A DNA stretch of 53,607 nt from UMGS755 sp045652815 (GTDB lineage: Bacteria > Bacillota > Clostridia > UBA1381 > UBA9506). Positions 41,099 to 49,947 of this stretch are shown here, in pieces (the stretch's first letter is position 1; the number at the start of each line of letters is the position of its first letter). The notes beneath the pieces were generated by a model, which worked only from the letters and a program-made list of their open reading frames with translations, made no database searches and was not told where the DNA came from. A program made the translations under genes and the position numbers. The stretch lies in NCBI GenBank assembly GCA_045652815.1, contig JAZOLH010000012.1, positions 1-53,607 on the forward strand, given 5' to 3'.

Positions 41099-42814
41099 AT
41101 GCAAATCGAAGAAAAAAATAAAGGACGCATCCGCAAATTTTTGCCGCTGATTATCATCGGCTCTATTGTTGTTGCCTTGTTAATCGGCACAACTGTTTTT
41201 GCGACCGTTATATTACATAGAGATACCATTTACAACGGTATTACCATCGGCGATGTTGCTGTTGGCGGTATGACATGTGAAGAGGCAAACAACGCACTGG
41301 CTGACCGTTATAGCAACGCCTTGGTTAAAACTGTGACTCTTCGCTGTGAAGACGCTGAAGAAACACTGGATTTAATCGCCATGAAAGCCACCATTGACAC
41401 CACCCAAACCACCGATCTTGCTTTTTCCAAAGGCAGAACCGGTAACGTTTTCGACCGCTTAAAAGAAATCTTTATCATCAAAAAGGATGGTCTCACCCTG
41501 CCCCCCACCATTTACTGCGACGAAGCGGTTTTAAAAGAGGCTGTGGGCAACCTGTGTGATACGCTGAATACCCCCGCCAAAGAAATGGAACTTACCATCG
41601 GCGAAACCGAACTGACCATCACCCGTGGCGTGTCTGGCCTCGGCATTCATTTAGACAATGCGATTTCTGATTTCAAAAACACCGTTGCAACGTTAGAGGG
41701 CGACGTGTTCCTGCTTCAGCTGGAAGAATTAACCCCCAAAGAACCCAATGCAGAAGCCATTTTTAAGGAAATCTGCGGCGAGCCCGAAGATGCAACTTAC
41801 AAAATTGAAAACAACCGCCTGATTGTGATCGACCACAAACCCGGCGTTTCCTTTGATAAGGCAGAGGCGCAGGCCATCATTGATGCCGCCGAAGGTGATA
41901 CCATCGTTATCCCCATCGAAACCATTCTGCCCGAAATCACCACTGAATCTTTAAACGAAACCCTGTTCCCCGACCTGCTTGGTAGTTTTTCTTCCCGCTA
42001 TAACGCAGGGGACGTATCCCGTTCCTACAACGTTAGTTTAGCGGCACAGAAAATCAATGATATCGTGCTGGAGCCCGGCGACCAGTTCTCCTATAACGGT
42101 ATCGTAGGTCCCCGCACAACCGCCCGCGGTTTCCGTGTGGCAAATGTGTATGTGGGTAACCGTGTTGAGCCCGGCGTAGGCGGCGGCATTTGTCAGGTGT
42201 CCTCCACCTTATATAATGCGGTTGTGTATGCGGATTTAAAAATTGTCTCCCGCACCAACCACTCCCTGCCCGTTTCCTACGTGCCCATGGGACGTGATGC
42301 CACGGTTTCTTACGGCAGCATCGACTTTATCTTTGAAAACAACACAAAATTCCCCGTTAAGATTGTAGCCTACGCCACCGGCGGCACCAACTATGTTGCT
42401 GTTTACGGTACCAAGGAAAACAAGGCAAAAACCATTGAAATTGTCACCGAATGTACCGGCACCCGCGCACCCAAACTGGTGCAAAAAGAAAACCCCGACC
42501 TGCCTGAAGGCACTATCGAAGTGGAACAGGCCGGCGCAAATGGTAGCACCTACAACGCTTATAAAATCACCAAAGAAAACGGCAAGGTGATCAAGCGCGA
42601 ATTTTTAGCCAAGAGTAACTATGTGGCATCTGACCGCATTGAAATCATCGGTACAGGTCCGGCTGAGCCCGTGGACGGTGAACTGACAGATGAGTCGGGA
42701 GAAACGCCCGACACCGGTGAGACAAGCTCTCCCGAAGAGCCCGAAACCCCCACCGATGAGCCCACCGACCCTGCTCATCCTCCCATTGAGATTACGCCCC
42801 CGGGTTTAAACTGA
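41099..42814 (+). CDS. VanW family protein, membrane-anchored
   Basis: A 571-residue envelope protein. One N-terminal membrane anchor (about 13-39) precedes two extracellular repeats of the PG-binding-4 kind (about 55-290: TIYNGITIGDVAVGGM, then a second around LTIGETELTITRGVSG). The VanW domain follows (about 300-430) with FSSRYNAGDVSRSYNV, LEPGDQFSYNGIVGPRT, GGGICQVSSTLYNA and RTNHSLPVSYVPMGRDATV. A G5-like stretch and a Pro/Glu/Thr-rich tail end it. VanW-like proteins are found with glycopeptide resistance and cell-wall genes, but their activity is unproven; no van genes are near. ATG 41099 has GGGGTG upstream. Confidence 0.9.
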   Translation: MQIEEKNKGRIRKFLPLIIIGSIVVALLIGTTVFATVILHRDTIYNGITIGDVAVGGMTCEEANNALADRYSNALVKTVTLRCEDAEETLDLIAMKATIDTTQTTDLAFSKGRTGNVFDRLKEIFIIKKDGLTLPPTIYCDEAVLKEAVGNLCDTLNTPAKEMELTIGETELTITRGVSGLGIHLDNAISDFKNTVATLEGDVFLLQLEELTPKEPNAEAIFKEICGEPEDATYKIENNRLIVIDHKPGVSFDKAEAQAIIDAAEGDTIVIPIETILPEITTESLNETLFPDLLGSFSSRYNAGDVSRSYNVSLAAQKINDIVLEPGDQFSYNGIVGPRTTARGFRVANVYVGNRVEPGVGGGICQVSSTLYNAVVYADLKIVSRTNHSLPVSYVPMGRDATVSYGSIDFIFENNTKFPVKIVAYATGGTNYVAVYGTKENKAKTIEIVTECTGTRAPKLVQKENPDLPEGTIEVEQAGANGSTYNAYKITKENGKVIKREFLAKSNYVASDRIEIIGTGPAEPVDGELTDESGETPDTGETSSPEEPETPTDEPTDPAHPPIEITPPGLN

Positions 42815-42896
42815 GGGACGTTTGATCCCACAACATAAAATTTGCGTAATACTGCAGAAAATTCTGCGAATAAACACTCAGCAGGAGTGACTCGCT

Positions 42897-44249
42897 ATGA
42901 AAGCCAAAACAAAATTCGTTTGTTCCGCTTGTGGCTATGAAACAGCCAAATGGATGGGCAAGTGCCCCGACTGCAATGCTTGGAACACATTCTCCGAAGA
43001 AATCGTCCGCACAGAAAAGAAAGGCAGTCCTTCTGCCTCTGCCCCCGTCGGCAAAGTAACATCTCTTGATCAGGTGGATGCCGCAGACCATCAGCGTTTT
43101 TCCTGTGGCATCAGCGAACTGGATAGAGTCCTCGGCGGCGGTGTTGTGCGCGGCTCGCTGATTCTCGTGGGCGGCGATCCCGGCATCGGTAAATCCACCC
43201 TGCTTCTGCAACTGGCAGGCAAACTGGACAAAAGCGAAAAATTACTTTACATATCGGGCGAAGAATCGGAAAAGCAACTGAAAATGCGTGCCGACCGCCT
43301 GCAAGAGACAGCACCATCCTTTTTGGTGCTGACCGAAACTGATTTATCCGTTATCGGCGCAACCCTTGATTCCGTGCGCCCCGACGTTTTGATTATTGAC
43401 TCAGTACAAACTATGTACCACCCCGACATTGCCTCTGCCCCCGGTAGCGTCAGTCAGGTGCGAGAAGCCACTCTCACCTTTATGCGCTACGCCAAAGAAA
43501 CAGGCACCGCTGTGTTCTTGGTGGGTCACGTGACCAAAGACGGTGCCATTGCCGGCCCGAAGGTGCTGGAACATATGGTGGACTGCGTGCTCTATTTCGA
43601 GGGCGACAAAAGCCAGAGTTACCGTGTTCTGCGGGCCGTTAAAAACCGTTTTGGTTCCACCAACGAAATCGGCGTGTTTGAAATGACGGGCGCAGGTCTT
43701 TGCGAAGTTGAAAATCCTTCGCTGATGTTGCTCTCCGGTCGCCCCGAGAAAGCCCCCGGTTCCTGCGTTGTTTGTACTATGGAGGGCACCCGCCCCATGC
43801 TGGCAGAAATTCAGGCACTCCTTTGCCCCACCTCATTTGGCGTTCCGCGCCGCATGGCAACGGGCATTGACTATAACCGTATGAACCTTTTGATTGCGGT
43901 TTTGGAAAAGCGCGTGGGCTTAAACCTTTCCGGTCAGGATGCTTATGTAAACATCATCGGCGGCATCCGTTTAGATGAGCCCGCTGTGGACTTGGCTTTG
44001 GCACTTGCTATCGCTTCCGCTTTTAAAAATGTTCCCATTGATTCCTCCATTGCCGCCATCGGCGAAGTTGGGCTCACAGGCGAACTCCGCGCGGTGAATC
44101 ATATAGACAGGCGCCTTGCCGAAGTGCAAAAACTGGGCTTTCGTGCCTGCCTGATTCCCGAAGCCAACATTAAAAATCTGCAAATTCCCAAAGGATTAAA
44201 AATTCTCCCCGCCAAAACGCTTACCGAGGCGCTGGGATATGTTTTATAA
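42897..44249 (+). CDS. radA: DNA repair protein RadA
   Basis: A 450-residue RadA/Sms. It promotes branch migration in recombinational repair and transformation. C4 zinc finger C9-x2-C12...C23-x2-C26, RecA-like ATPase with Walker A GGDPGIGKST (about 95-105), the RadA-specific KNRFGSTNE motif, and a C-terminal Lon-protease-like domain (GGIRLDEPAVDLALALAIAS). AGGAG is nine bases before ATG. It starts a run radA-nusB-xseA; with ComEC in the same window, transformation is possible. Confidence 0.97.
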   Translation: MKAKTKFVCSACGYETAKWMGKCPDCNAWNTFSEEIVRTEKKGSPSASAPVGKVTSLDQVDAADHQRFSCGISELDRVLGGGVVRGSLILVGGDPGIGKSTLLLQLAGKLDKSEKLLYISGEESEKQLKMRADRLQETAPSFLVLTETDLSVIGATLDSVRPDVLIIDSVQTMYHPDIASAPGSVSQVREATLTFMRYAKETGTAVFLVGHVTKDGAIAGPKVLEHMVDCVLYFEGDKSQSYRVLRAVKNRFGSTNEIGVFEMTGAGLCEVENPSLMLLSGRPEKAPGSCVVCTMEGTRPMLAEIQALLCPTSFGVPRRMATGIDYNRMNLLIAVLEKRVGLNLSGQDAYVNIIGGIRLDEPAVDLALALAIASAFKNVPIDSSIAAIGEVGLTGELRAVNHIDRRLAEVQKLGFRACLIPEANIKNLQIPKGLKILPAKTLTEALGYVL

Positions 44250-44273
44250 AAACCATAAGACAGGAGCATAACT

Positions 44274-44675
44274 ATGACAAGAAAAGAGGCCCGCGAAGCC
44301 GGATTTATCATCATTTTTGAACACAAATTCCAGCCTATGCCTGCAGACAACCTGCTGGAACTTTACTATGCTTACAAAGGCGAGGTGGACAGTCAGAAAG
44401 ACTATCTTGAAAACCTGGTTCGCACCACCATCGACCATTTGGAAGACATCGACGCGCTCATCGAACAGCACGCCGAGGGCTGGAGCGTAAACCGTTTGTC
44501 CCGCGTGAGTCTGGCAGCTCTGCGCATCGGCATCTGCGAAATGCTCTATGACGATTCCATTGCCGACTCCATCGCCATCAATGAAGCGGTTCAGCTGGCA
44601 AAAGATTACGAAACCGAAAAGGCATCTTCCTTTGTTAACGGTATTTTGGGTGCTATTGCCAAAACCCGCGCATAA
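44274..44675 (+). CDS. nusB: Transcription antitermination factor NusB
   Basis: A 133-residue all-helical NusB. With NusE (S10) it binds boxA RNA for rRNA antitermination. MTRKEAREAGFIIIFEHKF at the start, NRLSRVSLAALRIGICEM and the C-terminal SIAINEAVQLAKDYETEKASSFVNGILGAI are typical. AGGAG upstream. It lies between radA and xseA. Confidence 0.93.
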   Translation: MTRKEAREAGFIIIFEHKFQPMPADNLLELYYAYKGEVDSQKDYLENLVRTTIDHLEDIDALIEQHAEGWSVNRLSRVSLAALRIGICEMLYDDSIADSIAINEAVQLAKDYETEKASSFVNGILGAIAKTRA

Positions 44676-44698
44676 ACCTTGCTTGTAAGGAGGTAAGT

Positions 44699-45904
44699 AT
44701 GGAACAGACAACACTTACCGTCAGCGTTTCACAAGTGAATCATTATATCCGCCGCGTGCTTGAGCACAACGGATATTTAAAAGATATTTACATTCAGGGC
44801 GAACTGTCTAACTGCAAGGGTCATCCCTCCGGTCACATCTATCTGACCCTGAAGGATGAAAATTCCCAACTGCGCGCTGTGATGTTTCGTGAATATGCCT
44901 CCCGTCTCCGTTTTGTTCCTGAAGACGGTATGCGTGTTCGGGCCCGTGGTCGCATCTCGGTTTACGAAGCCGGCGGCAGCTATCAACTGTATGTGGAAAG
45001 TTTAGAGCCCGATGGCGAAGGCGCACTTTTTGCCGCTTTCGAGGCCCTGAAAAAGAAATTGGAAGCGGAAGGTCTTTTTGATCCTGTCTACAAAAAGCCC
45101 CTGCCCGCCTATCCTCAGGTTGTTTCTGTGGTGACTGCATCATCAGGCGCCGCAGTCCGTGATATTATTAATGTGCTTGGTCGCCGCTATCCCTTGGCGG
45201 AGGTCAAAGTGTTCCCCGTCACCGTGCAAGGCGATGGCTCTGCCGAGGAAATTGCAAACGCCATTCGGGTGCTCAACCGCGAAAACATCGGCGATGTGAT
45301 GATTGTAGGTCGTGGCGGCGGCCCCATTGAAGATTTATGGAGTTTTAATGTAGAAATTGTGGCCCGTGCCATTTTTGAATCGAAGATTCCCATCATTTCC
45401 GCTGTGGGTCACGAGGTGGATTTTACCATCGCAGATTTTGTGGCGGACATGCGTGCACCAACCCCCTCTGCCGCGGCAGAACTGGCTGTGCCCGATATAA
45501 ACGAACTGAAAAACCGCATCACCGCCTTGTCAAACAAGGCAAAATCAAACCTGAATTTTTCGCTCCAGCGGACCCGCACCCGTTTCGAGCGTTTGGCAAA
45601 CAGCCCTGCCCTGACGGATTTTGCAGGCGACCTTTCAGAAAAACGCCGGATGGTTGATGGTCTTTATGAAGACAGCCTCCGCGCTCTTAATCTCTACCTT
45701 GAGCGGCAGAAAAACCGCTTCTGTCAGGCGGCAGGCAAACTGGATGCCCTAAGTCCCCTATCGGCCCTTGCCCGCGGCTATGCCTATGCAGACCTGCCCG
45801 ATGGCACTGCCATCCGCTCTAAAAAGCAACTAAAGGCAGGTCAACCATTTACCCTGCATCTTTCCGATGGCAAAACCCTTTGCCGCGCGGAAGAGGAGCG
45901 GTAA
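44699..45904 (+). CDS. xseA: Exodeoxyribonuclease VII large subunit XseA
   Basis: A 401-residue large subunit of exonuclease VII, which degrades single-stranded DNA to oligonucleotides. OB fold at the N-terminus (VSQVNHYIRRVLEHNGYL, IYIQGELSNCKGHPSGH, YLTLKD), then the catalytic domain (VTASSGAAVRDIINVLGRR, GRGGGPIEDLWSFN, SAVGHEVDFTIADFVADMRAPTPSAAAE), a coiled coil, and the C-terminal segment ALARGYAY. AAGGAGG upstream. The small subunit gene xseB, usually directly next, is absent here. The coiled coil appears short compared with many family members, where the small subunits bind. Confidence 0.94.
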   Translation: MEQTTLTVSVSQVNHYIRRVLEHNGYLKDIYIQGELSNCKGHPSGHIYLTLKDENSQLRAVMFREYASRLRFVPEDGMRVRARGRISVYEAGGSYQLYVESLEPDGEGALFAAFEALKKKLEAEGLFDPVYKKPLPAYPQVVSVVTASSGAAVRDIINVLGRRYPLAEVKVFPVTVQGDGSAEEIANAIRVLNRENIGDVMIVGRGGGPIEDLWSFNVEIVARAIFESKIPIISAVGHEVDFTIADFVADMRAPTPSAAAELAVPDINELKNRITALSNKAKSNLNFSLQRTRTRFERLANSPALTDFAGDLSEKRRMVDGLYEDSLRALNLYLERQKNRFCQAAGKLDALSPLSALARGYAYADLPDGTAIRSKKQLKAGQPFTLHLSDGKTLCRAEEER

Positions 45905-45913
45905 ATATTTCAT

Positions 45914-45943
45914 TTGATTATAAATCTTTCGTTATGATACAAT
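45914..45943 (+). promoter_or_regulatory. Promoter candidate of the TtcA-like gene
   Basis: TTGATT (45914-45919), 18-bp spacer, TACAAT (45938-45943). Confidence 0.5.
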
Positions 45944-45961
45944 TTTTATAGGAGAATCGCT

Positions 45962-46669
45962 ATGCAGCACCTGTTGAGCCCTTTTCGTCGGGCTGTTGAT
46001 GAATTTCAGATGATTAAACCCGGCGACCGCATTGCTGTGGGTGTTTCCGGCGGTAAAGATTCTCTGGCGGTTTTACGCCTTGCCAAAGCCCTCCAGCGAT
46101 TTTATCCCGCACCTTTTCATTTAGAGGCCATCACGCTGGATATGGGTATGGAGGGGATGGATTTTACCCCCATTGCAGACTTTTGCAAAGAACTTGATGT
46201 TCCCTATACCATCATCAAAACCGATATTAAAGAAATCGTCTTTGACATTCGCAAGGAGAAAAATCCCTGTGCCCTCTGCGCTAACCTCCGCCGCGGTGCA
46301 CTGAACACCGCCGCCAAAGAGCGTGGACTTGATAAAATCATGTTAGGCCATCATTATGACGATGTTTTGGAAACCTTTTTGCTTTCACTGCTTTATGAAG
46401 GTCGCGTGAGTTGTTTCCTGCCCGTGACCTATCTCGACCGCATGGAAGTAACCCTTTTGCGCCCTATGATTTACATTGAAGAAAAAGAAATTAAAAAGTT
46501 TGCCAAAGATGCGGCGCTGCCCATTGTAAAAAGCACTTGCCCCGCCGATGGCAACACCAAACGAGAATACGTCAAAAACACCCTGCGGCAATTAGAATAT
46601 GAAAACCGCGGGCTCAGACAACGACTTTTTACAGCCATGAAAACTAGCGTTGATGGCTGGAGCATATAA
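45962..46669 (+). CDS. TtcA-like tRNA thiolation protein (PP-loop ATPase)
   Basis: A 235-residue N-type ATP pyrophosphatase with SGGKDS at residues 29-34. Three cysteines C103, C106 (NPCALCANLRRG) and C193 (KSTCPADG) match the [4Fe-4S]-binding set of TtcA, the enzyme that makes 2-thiocytidine-32 in tRNA. GHHYDDVLETFLLSLLYEG is the shared TtcA/TilS motif. It lacks the C-terminal domains of TilS. In Gram-positives several TtcA/TtuA-like paralogues exist, so the exact modification is not certain. TAGGAG is five bases before ATG. Confidence 0.85.
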   Translation: MQHLLSPFRRAVDEFQMIKPGDRIAVGVSGGKDSLAVLRLAKALQRFYPAPFHLEAITLDMGMEGMDFTPIADFCKELDVPYTIIKTDIKEIVFDIRKEKNPCALCANLRRGALNTAAKERGLDKIMLGHHYDDVLETFLLSLLYEGRVSCFLPVTYLDRMEVTLLRPMIYIEEKEIKKFAKDAALPIVKSTCPADGNTKREYVKNTLRQLEYENRGLRQRLFTAMKTSVDGWSI

Positions 46670-46688
46670 CATCAGGAGGAACTACATT

Positions 46689-47558
46689 ATGAAAATCAGA
46701 AAAGCAGTCATTCCCGCAGCAGGTCTCGGCACCCGTTTTCTGCCTGCGACTAAATCCGTTCCCAAAGAAATGATTCCGCTGGTTGACAAACCGACCCTGC
46801 AGTACATTGTTGAAGAAGCAGTTGCCGCAGGCATTGAAGACATTTTGATTATCACAGGTCGTACCAAACGTGCAGTTGAAGACCATTTTGACAAATCTTA
46901 CGAACTGGAAACCGAACTGGAAAAAGGCGGCAAAACCGAATACCTGAAAATGATGCAGGATATTTCTAATCTTGCCAACATCCAGTATGTGCGCCAGAGA
47001 GAAGCCAAAGGTCTTGGTCACGCTATCTATTGCGCTAAATCCTTTGCTGAAAACGAACCCTTTGCAGTTTTATTGGGTGACGACGTTGTAGATGCCGAAG
47101 TGCCCTGCTTAAAACAGATGATTGACCAGTTTGAAAAATATCAGGCAACCATTTTAGGCGTGCAGACCGTTTCCGATGAAGATACCTCCAAATATGGTAT
47201 CGTAAAAGGCGTAAAAATGGACGACCGCATCTACACCGTTGAAGATATGGTTGAAAAACCCGCACCCGGCACTGCACCTTCTAACGTGGCTGTGCTCGGT
47301 CGATACATCATCACACCTGAAATTTTCCGCTGCTTAGAAGAAACCAAACCCGGTGCAGGCGGCGAAATTCAGCTGACTGATGCTCTGCGCATCTTAACCG
47401 AAAAAGAAAAAATGTATGCTTATGACTTCATCGGTCGCCGCTACGACGTTGGCTCCAAGCAAGGTTACTTAGAAGCAACCGTTGAGTTTGCCTTAAAGCG
47501 TCCCGACCTGCGTGACGAATTTTTGACATATCTGAAAAACATCGTGGCCGCCAACTAA
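46689..47558 (+). CDS. galU: UTP-glucose-1-phosphate uridylyltransferase GalU
   Basis: A 289-residue enzyme making UDP-glucose from UTP and glucose-1-phosphate for glycolipids, teichoic acids and polysaccharides. AVIPAAGLGTRFLPATKSVPKEM is the nucleotide-binding start; QREAKGLGHAIYCA, LLGDDVV and GRRYDVGSKQGYLEATVEFAL follow. ATG 46689 has AGGAGG seven to nine bases upstream. It follows the TtcA-like gene by 19 bases. A stable hairpin overlaps the end of the gene. Confidence 0.96.
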   Translation: MKIRKAVIPAAGLGTRFLPATKSVPKEMIPLVDKPTLQYIVEEAVAAGIEDILIITGRTKRAVEDHFDKSYELETELEKGGKTEYLKMMQDISNLANIQYVRQREAKGLGHAIYCAKSFAENEPFAVLLGDDVVDAEVPCLKQMIDQFEKYQATILGVQTVSDEDTSKYGIVKGVKMDDRIYTVEDMVEKPAPGTAPSNVAVLGRYIITPEIFRCLEETKPGAGGEIQLTDALRILTEKEKMYAYDFIGRRYDVGSKQGYLEATVEFALKRPDLRDEFLTYLKNIVAAN

Positions 47559-47582
47559 TGCTTGGGCGGCCACGCCCTTTTA
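47543..47582 (+). terminator. Terminator or attenuator hairpin overlapping the galU stop
   Basis: CGTGGCCGCC/GGCGGCCACG around a 12-base loop that holds the stop codon, followed by CCCTTTTATT. The weak T-run suggests partial termination before the next gene. Confidence 0.6.
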
Positions 47583-47606
47583 TTCCATTCAGTTTAGGAG
47601 AATCCC

Positions 47607-49931
47607 ATGAAAAAACAATGTTTTGCGCTTCTTTTGGCGCTTCTGCTTTTGCTGTCTTGCCTGCCTGTTTCGGCAAACACCTTCACCGTTACCTATGAAG
47701 AAAAAACGCTGATGACAGGGCTGACCTATCGCCATTACGCCGAGCTTTTGGATAACGGCTGGCAGGATATTCATGTGGTGCAGGCAGATTTAACAAAGCC
47801 CCATTTAAAGTTTGATGTGCTGTCAAACCCCGAAGGCAAAAGTTATCTGCAAAACACCTATGAATCCGCTAAAACATTTGATGCACTGGCGGCAGTAAAT
47901 GGCGACTTTTTTGCCGCCAAAAAGGGCGAATCAGGTCGCGGCAGTGCCATTGGTCTTGAGATCAAGGCAGGCGAAATGCTCACCTCTCCTGCGGCTTATG
48001 AAAGTATGAACGCGCTCTATCAGGAGGCAAAATCCGATGCCCTTTCCTTTGCGCCTTTTTCCTTTAACTTCACCGTGACTGCCCCCGACGGAGAGTCTTC
48101 CCCCATCAACGTCATCAACAAATATGATGATATGACGGGCATTGTTCTCTACACAAAAGACTGGGGCAAAGAAACCATCGGCTCTGCCGGTGATTTATTG
48201 GAAGTCTTGGTGGAAGATGGCGTGGTAACAGCCAAAAACCGTGATGTTGGTCCTGTTCCCATCCCCGAAAACGGTTATGTTTTAATGTGCGATTTGGGCA
48301 TTCATACATTTTTAGATGATCATCTGCAGGTGGGTGACAAAATTGATCTTTCCATCACCACCACACCGAATTTTGAGGATATCGAAACCGCTGTTGGCGG
48401 CGGTGGTATGATTTTGGTGGATGGAAAAGTTCCCTCTGACTATTCTCACACCATCAGCGGCACCCATCCCCGCACCGCTGTGGGTCTTGACCAAAAAGGC
48501 ACCCTGTTAACCATGGTTGTGGTTGACGGTCGCCGCACAGGTGCCGCCGGTATGACTATGGTGCAACTGGGTTATTTAATGGCAGAACTGGGCTCTTACA
48601 ACGCGATGAATTTAGATGGCGGCGGCTCTTCTCTGATGGCGCTTAAAGCCGATGACGGTAGCCATATTGTTGCCAACACCCCATCTGATAATTACAAACG
48701 CCCCGTTACAAACTCTCTCGGCATTTTGACCGATGCAGTAAGTCCTGCCAAACTCTCCGCTCTGCGCCTGACCGCAGAAGATACGGTTTTTGCTGATACA
48801 TCCGTTTGGATTGATGCACATACCATCGACCAGTACGCTCGTGTGATGGGCGTTGCCGATCCCGGTAAAATCAACTGGAGTGTTGTTTCGGGTAAGGGCT
48901 ATGTAAAAGATAACTATTTCTATCCCACCGCATCAGGCAAAGCCACAGTCCGTGCCACTTTTGGCGGTTTTTCCGATGAAGTGAGTTTTACTGTTTTAGA
49001 TGCCCCTGCCCGCCTGACCTTTACCACAAACACCGTTACTTTAAAAACCGGTGAAAGCAAGGTGTTATGGCTGCGGGGCTATGATAAAGATGGTCGCTCT
49101 GCTACTGTTTATCCCAAAGATGTCCGTATGACCGCCTTAAATCCCCGTGTTGCAAAAGTCAGCAACAATGCCGCGGTGGGCGTTGGTTATGGTTCCACCG
49201 TAATCACCGCATCCGTTGGCTCTGTTGCCGCCAATATTGCTGTGGCGGTGGATGGTGCGGCCGCAGTCAGCGCGCCGAAAGGTGCTTCCCTTGCCGACCC
49301 CCAGAACAAAAGCGCCGCTCTTTCCGGCGGCGGCTTCCGCTTTACTGTGTTCGGCAACACCAGAAAGCAGGAAAAGTTCTTTGATATTTATATCAACAAC
49401 GCTGTCACCAAGGCCCTTAAAAAAGAAGAGGGCAACCACTTCTTTGTGGGCAGTAACGTAGAAAAATCCCTGCTGACCCGCTTGGGCGATACCGTTAAAA
49501 CCGCTGACGGTTTTTCAAAATTCACCCAAAATGGCAGTACCTTTATCACCTTAAAGAACGGTAGTTCCACCTCCCTGTTCGCCGGCGGCAAAAGCCAGTG
49601 GACGCAGCTTGAGCAGGCGGTTAACGGGCTCACAGGCGGTAACCTGTTCGTGTTCTTAAATGACCACAACATTTCCCCCATCAGCGCCGAAGTCACTGTT
49701 TTTAAACGTTTGATGGAACAGGCGGCGGCAAAATGCGCCAACGTTTATGTGTTTGGCGGTGGTTGGGTGAATGAAACCGTTATCGAAAACGGTGTGCGTT
49801 ATGTAACCACCATCGGCGTGTTCCCCAGCGTGGGACACAAGCCCTCTGACACTAATATTTCCTATATTCAATATTATCTGGTCACCGTCAATGGCGATAA
49901 AGTGACCTACGAAACCAAGAGCATTAAATAG
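47607..49931 (+). CDS. Exported phosphodiester glycosidase (NAGPA domain) with Ig-like domains and a degenerate calcineurin-like C-terminus
   Basis: A 774-residue secreted protein. Signal peptide 1-23 (MKKQ, long Leu run, VSANT). NAGPA/phosphodiester glycosidase domain about 90-376: AAVNGDFFAAKKG, GGGGMILVDGK, GTHPRTAVGLDQ, VVVDGRRTGAAGMTM and NLDGGGSSLM. Such domains cut sugar-phosphodiester bonds, as in the human uncovering enzyme and in polysaccharide or teichoic acid processing. Two beta-rich Ig-like (Big-2) regions lie at about 380-560. The last 200 residues follow the pattern of a calcineurin-like phosphoesterase, but all expected metal ligands seem replaced: FTVFGNT for FGDT, VGSN for LGDL, LNDHN for MHHP and FGGGW for GHTH. 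TAGGAG precedes the ATG. It is followed 16 bases later by the AraM-like gene. Confidence 0.85.
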   Translation: MKKQCFALLLALLLLLSCLPVSANTFTVTYEEKTLMTGLTYRHYAELLDNGWQDIHVVQADLTKPHLKFDVLSNPEGKSYLQNTYESAKTFDALAAVNGDFFAAKKGESGRGSAIGLEIKAGEMLTSPAAYESMNALYQEAKSDALSFAPFSFNFTVTAPDGESSPINVINKYDDMTGIVLYTKDWGKETIGSAGDLLEVLVEDGVVTAKNRDVGPVPIPENGYVLMCDLGIHTFLDDHLQVGDKIDLSITTTPNFEDIETAVGGGGMILVDGKVPSDYSHTISGTHPRTAVGLDQKGTLLTMVVVDGRRTGAAGMTMVQLGYLMAELGSYNAMNLDGGGSSLMALKADDGSHIVANTPSDNYKRPVTNSLGILTDAVSPAKLSALRLTAEDTVFADTSVWIDAHTIDQYARVMGVADPGKINWSVVSGKGYVKDNYFYPTASGKATVRATFGGFSDEVSFTVLDAPARLTFTTNTVTLKTGESKVLWLRGYDKDGRSATVYPKDVRMTALNPRVAKVSNNAAVGVGYGSTVITASVGSVAANIAVAVDGAAAVSAPKGASLADPQNKSAALSGGGFRFTVFGNTRKQEKFFDIYINNAVTKALKKEEGNHFFVGSNVEKSLLTRLGDTVKTADGFSKFTQNGSTFITLKNGSSTSLFAGGKSQWTQLEQAVNGLTGGNLFVFLNDHNISPISAEVTVFKRLMEQAAAKCANVYVFGGGWVNETVIENGVRYVTTIGVFPSVGHKPSDTNISYIQYYLVTVNGDKVTYETKSIK

Positions 49932-49947
49932 AAAGGGAGGCAAAACC

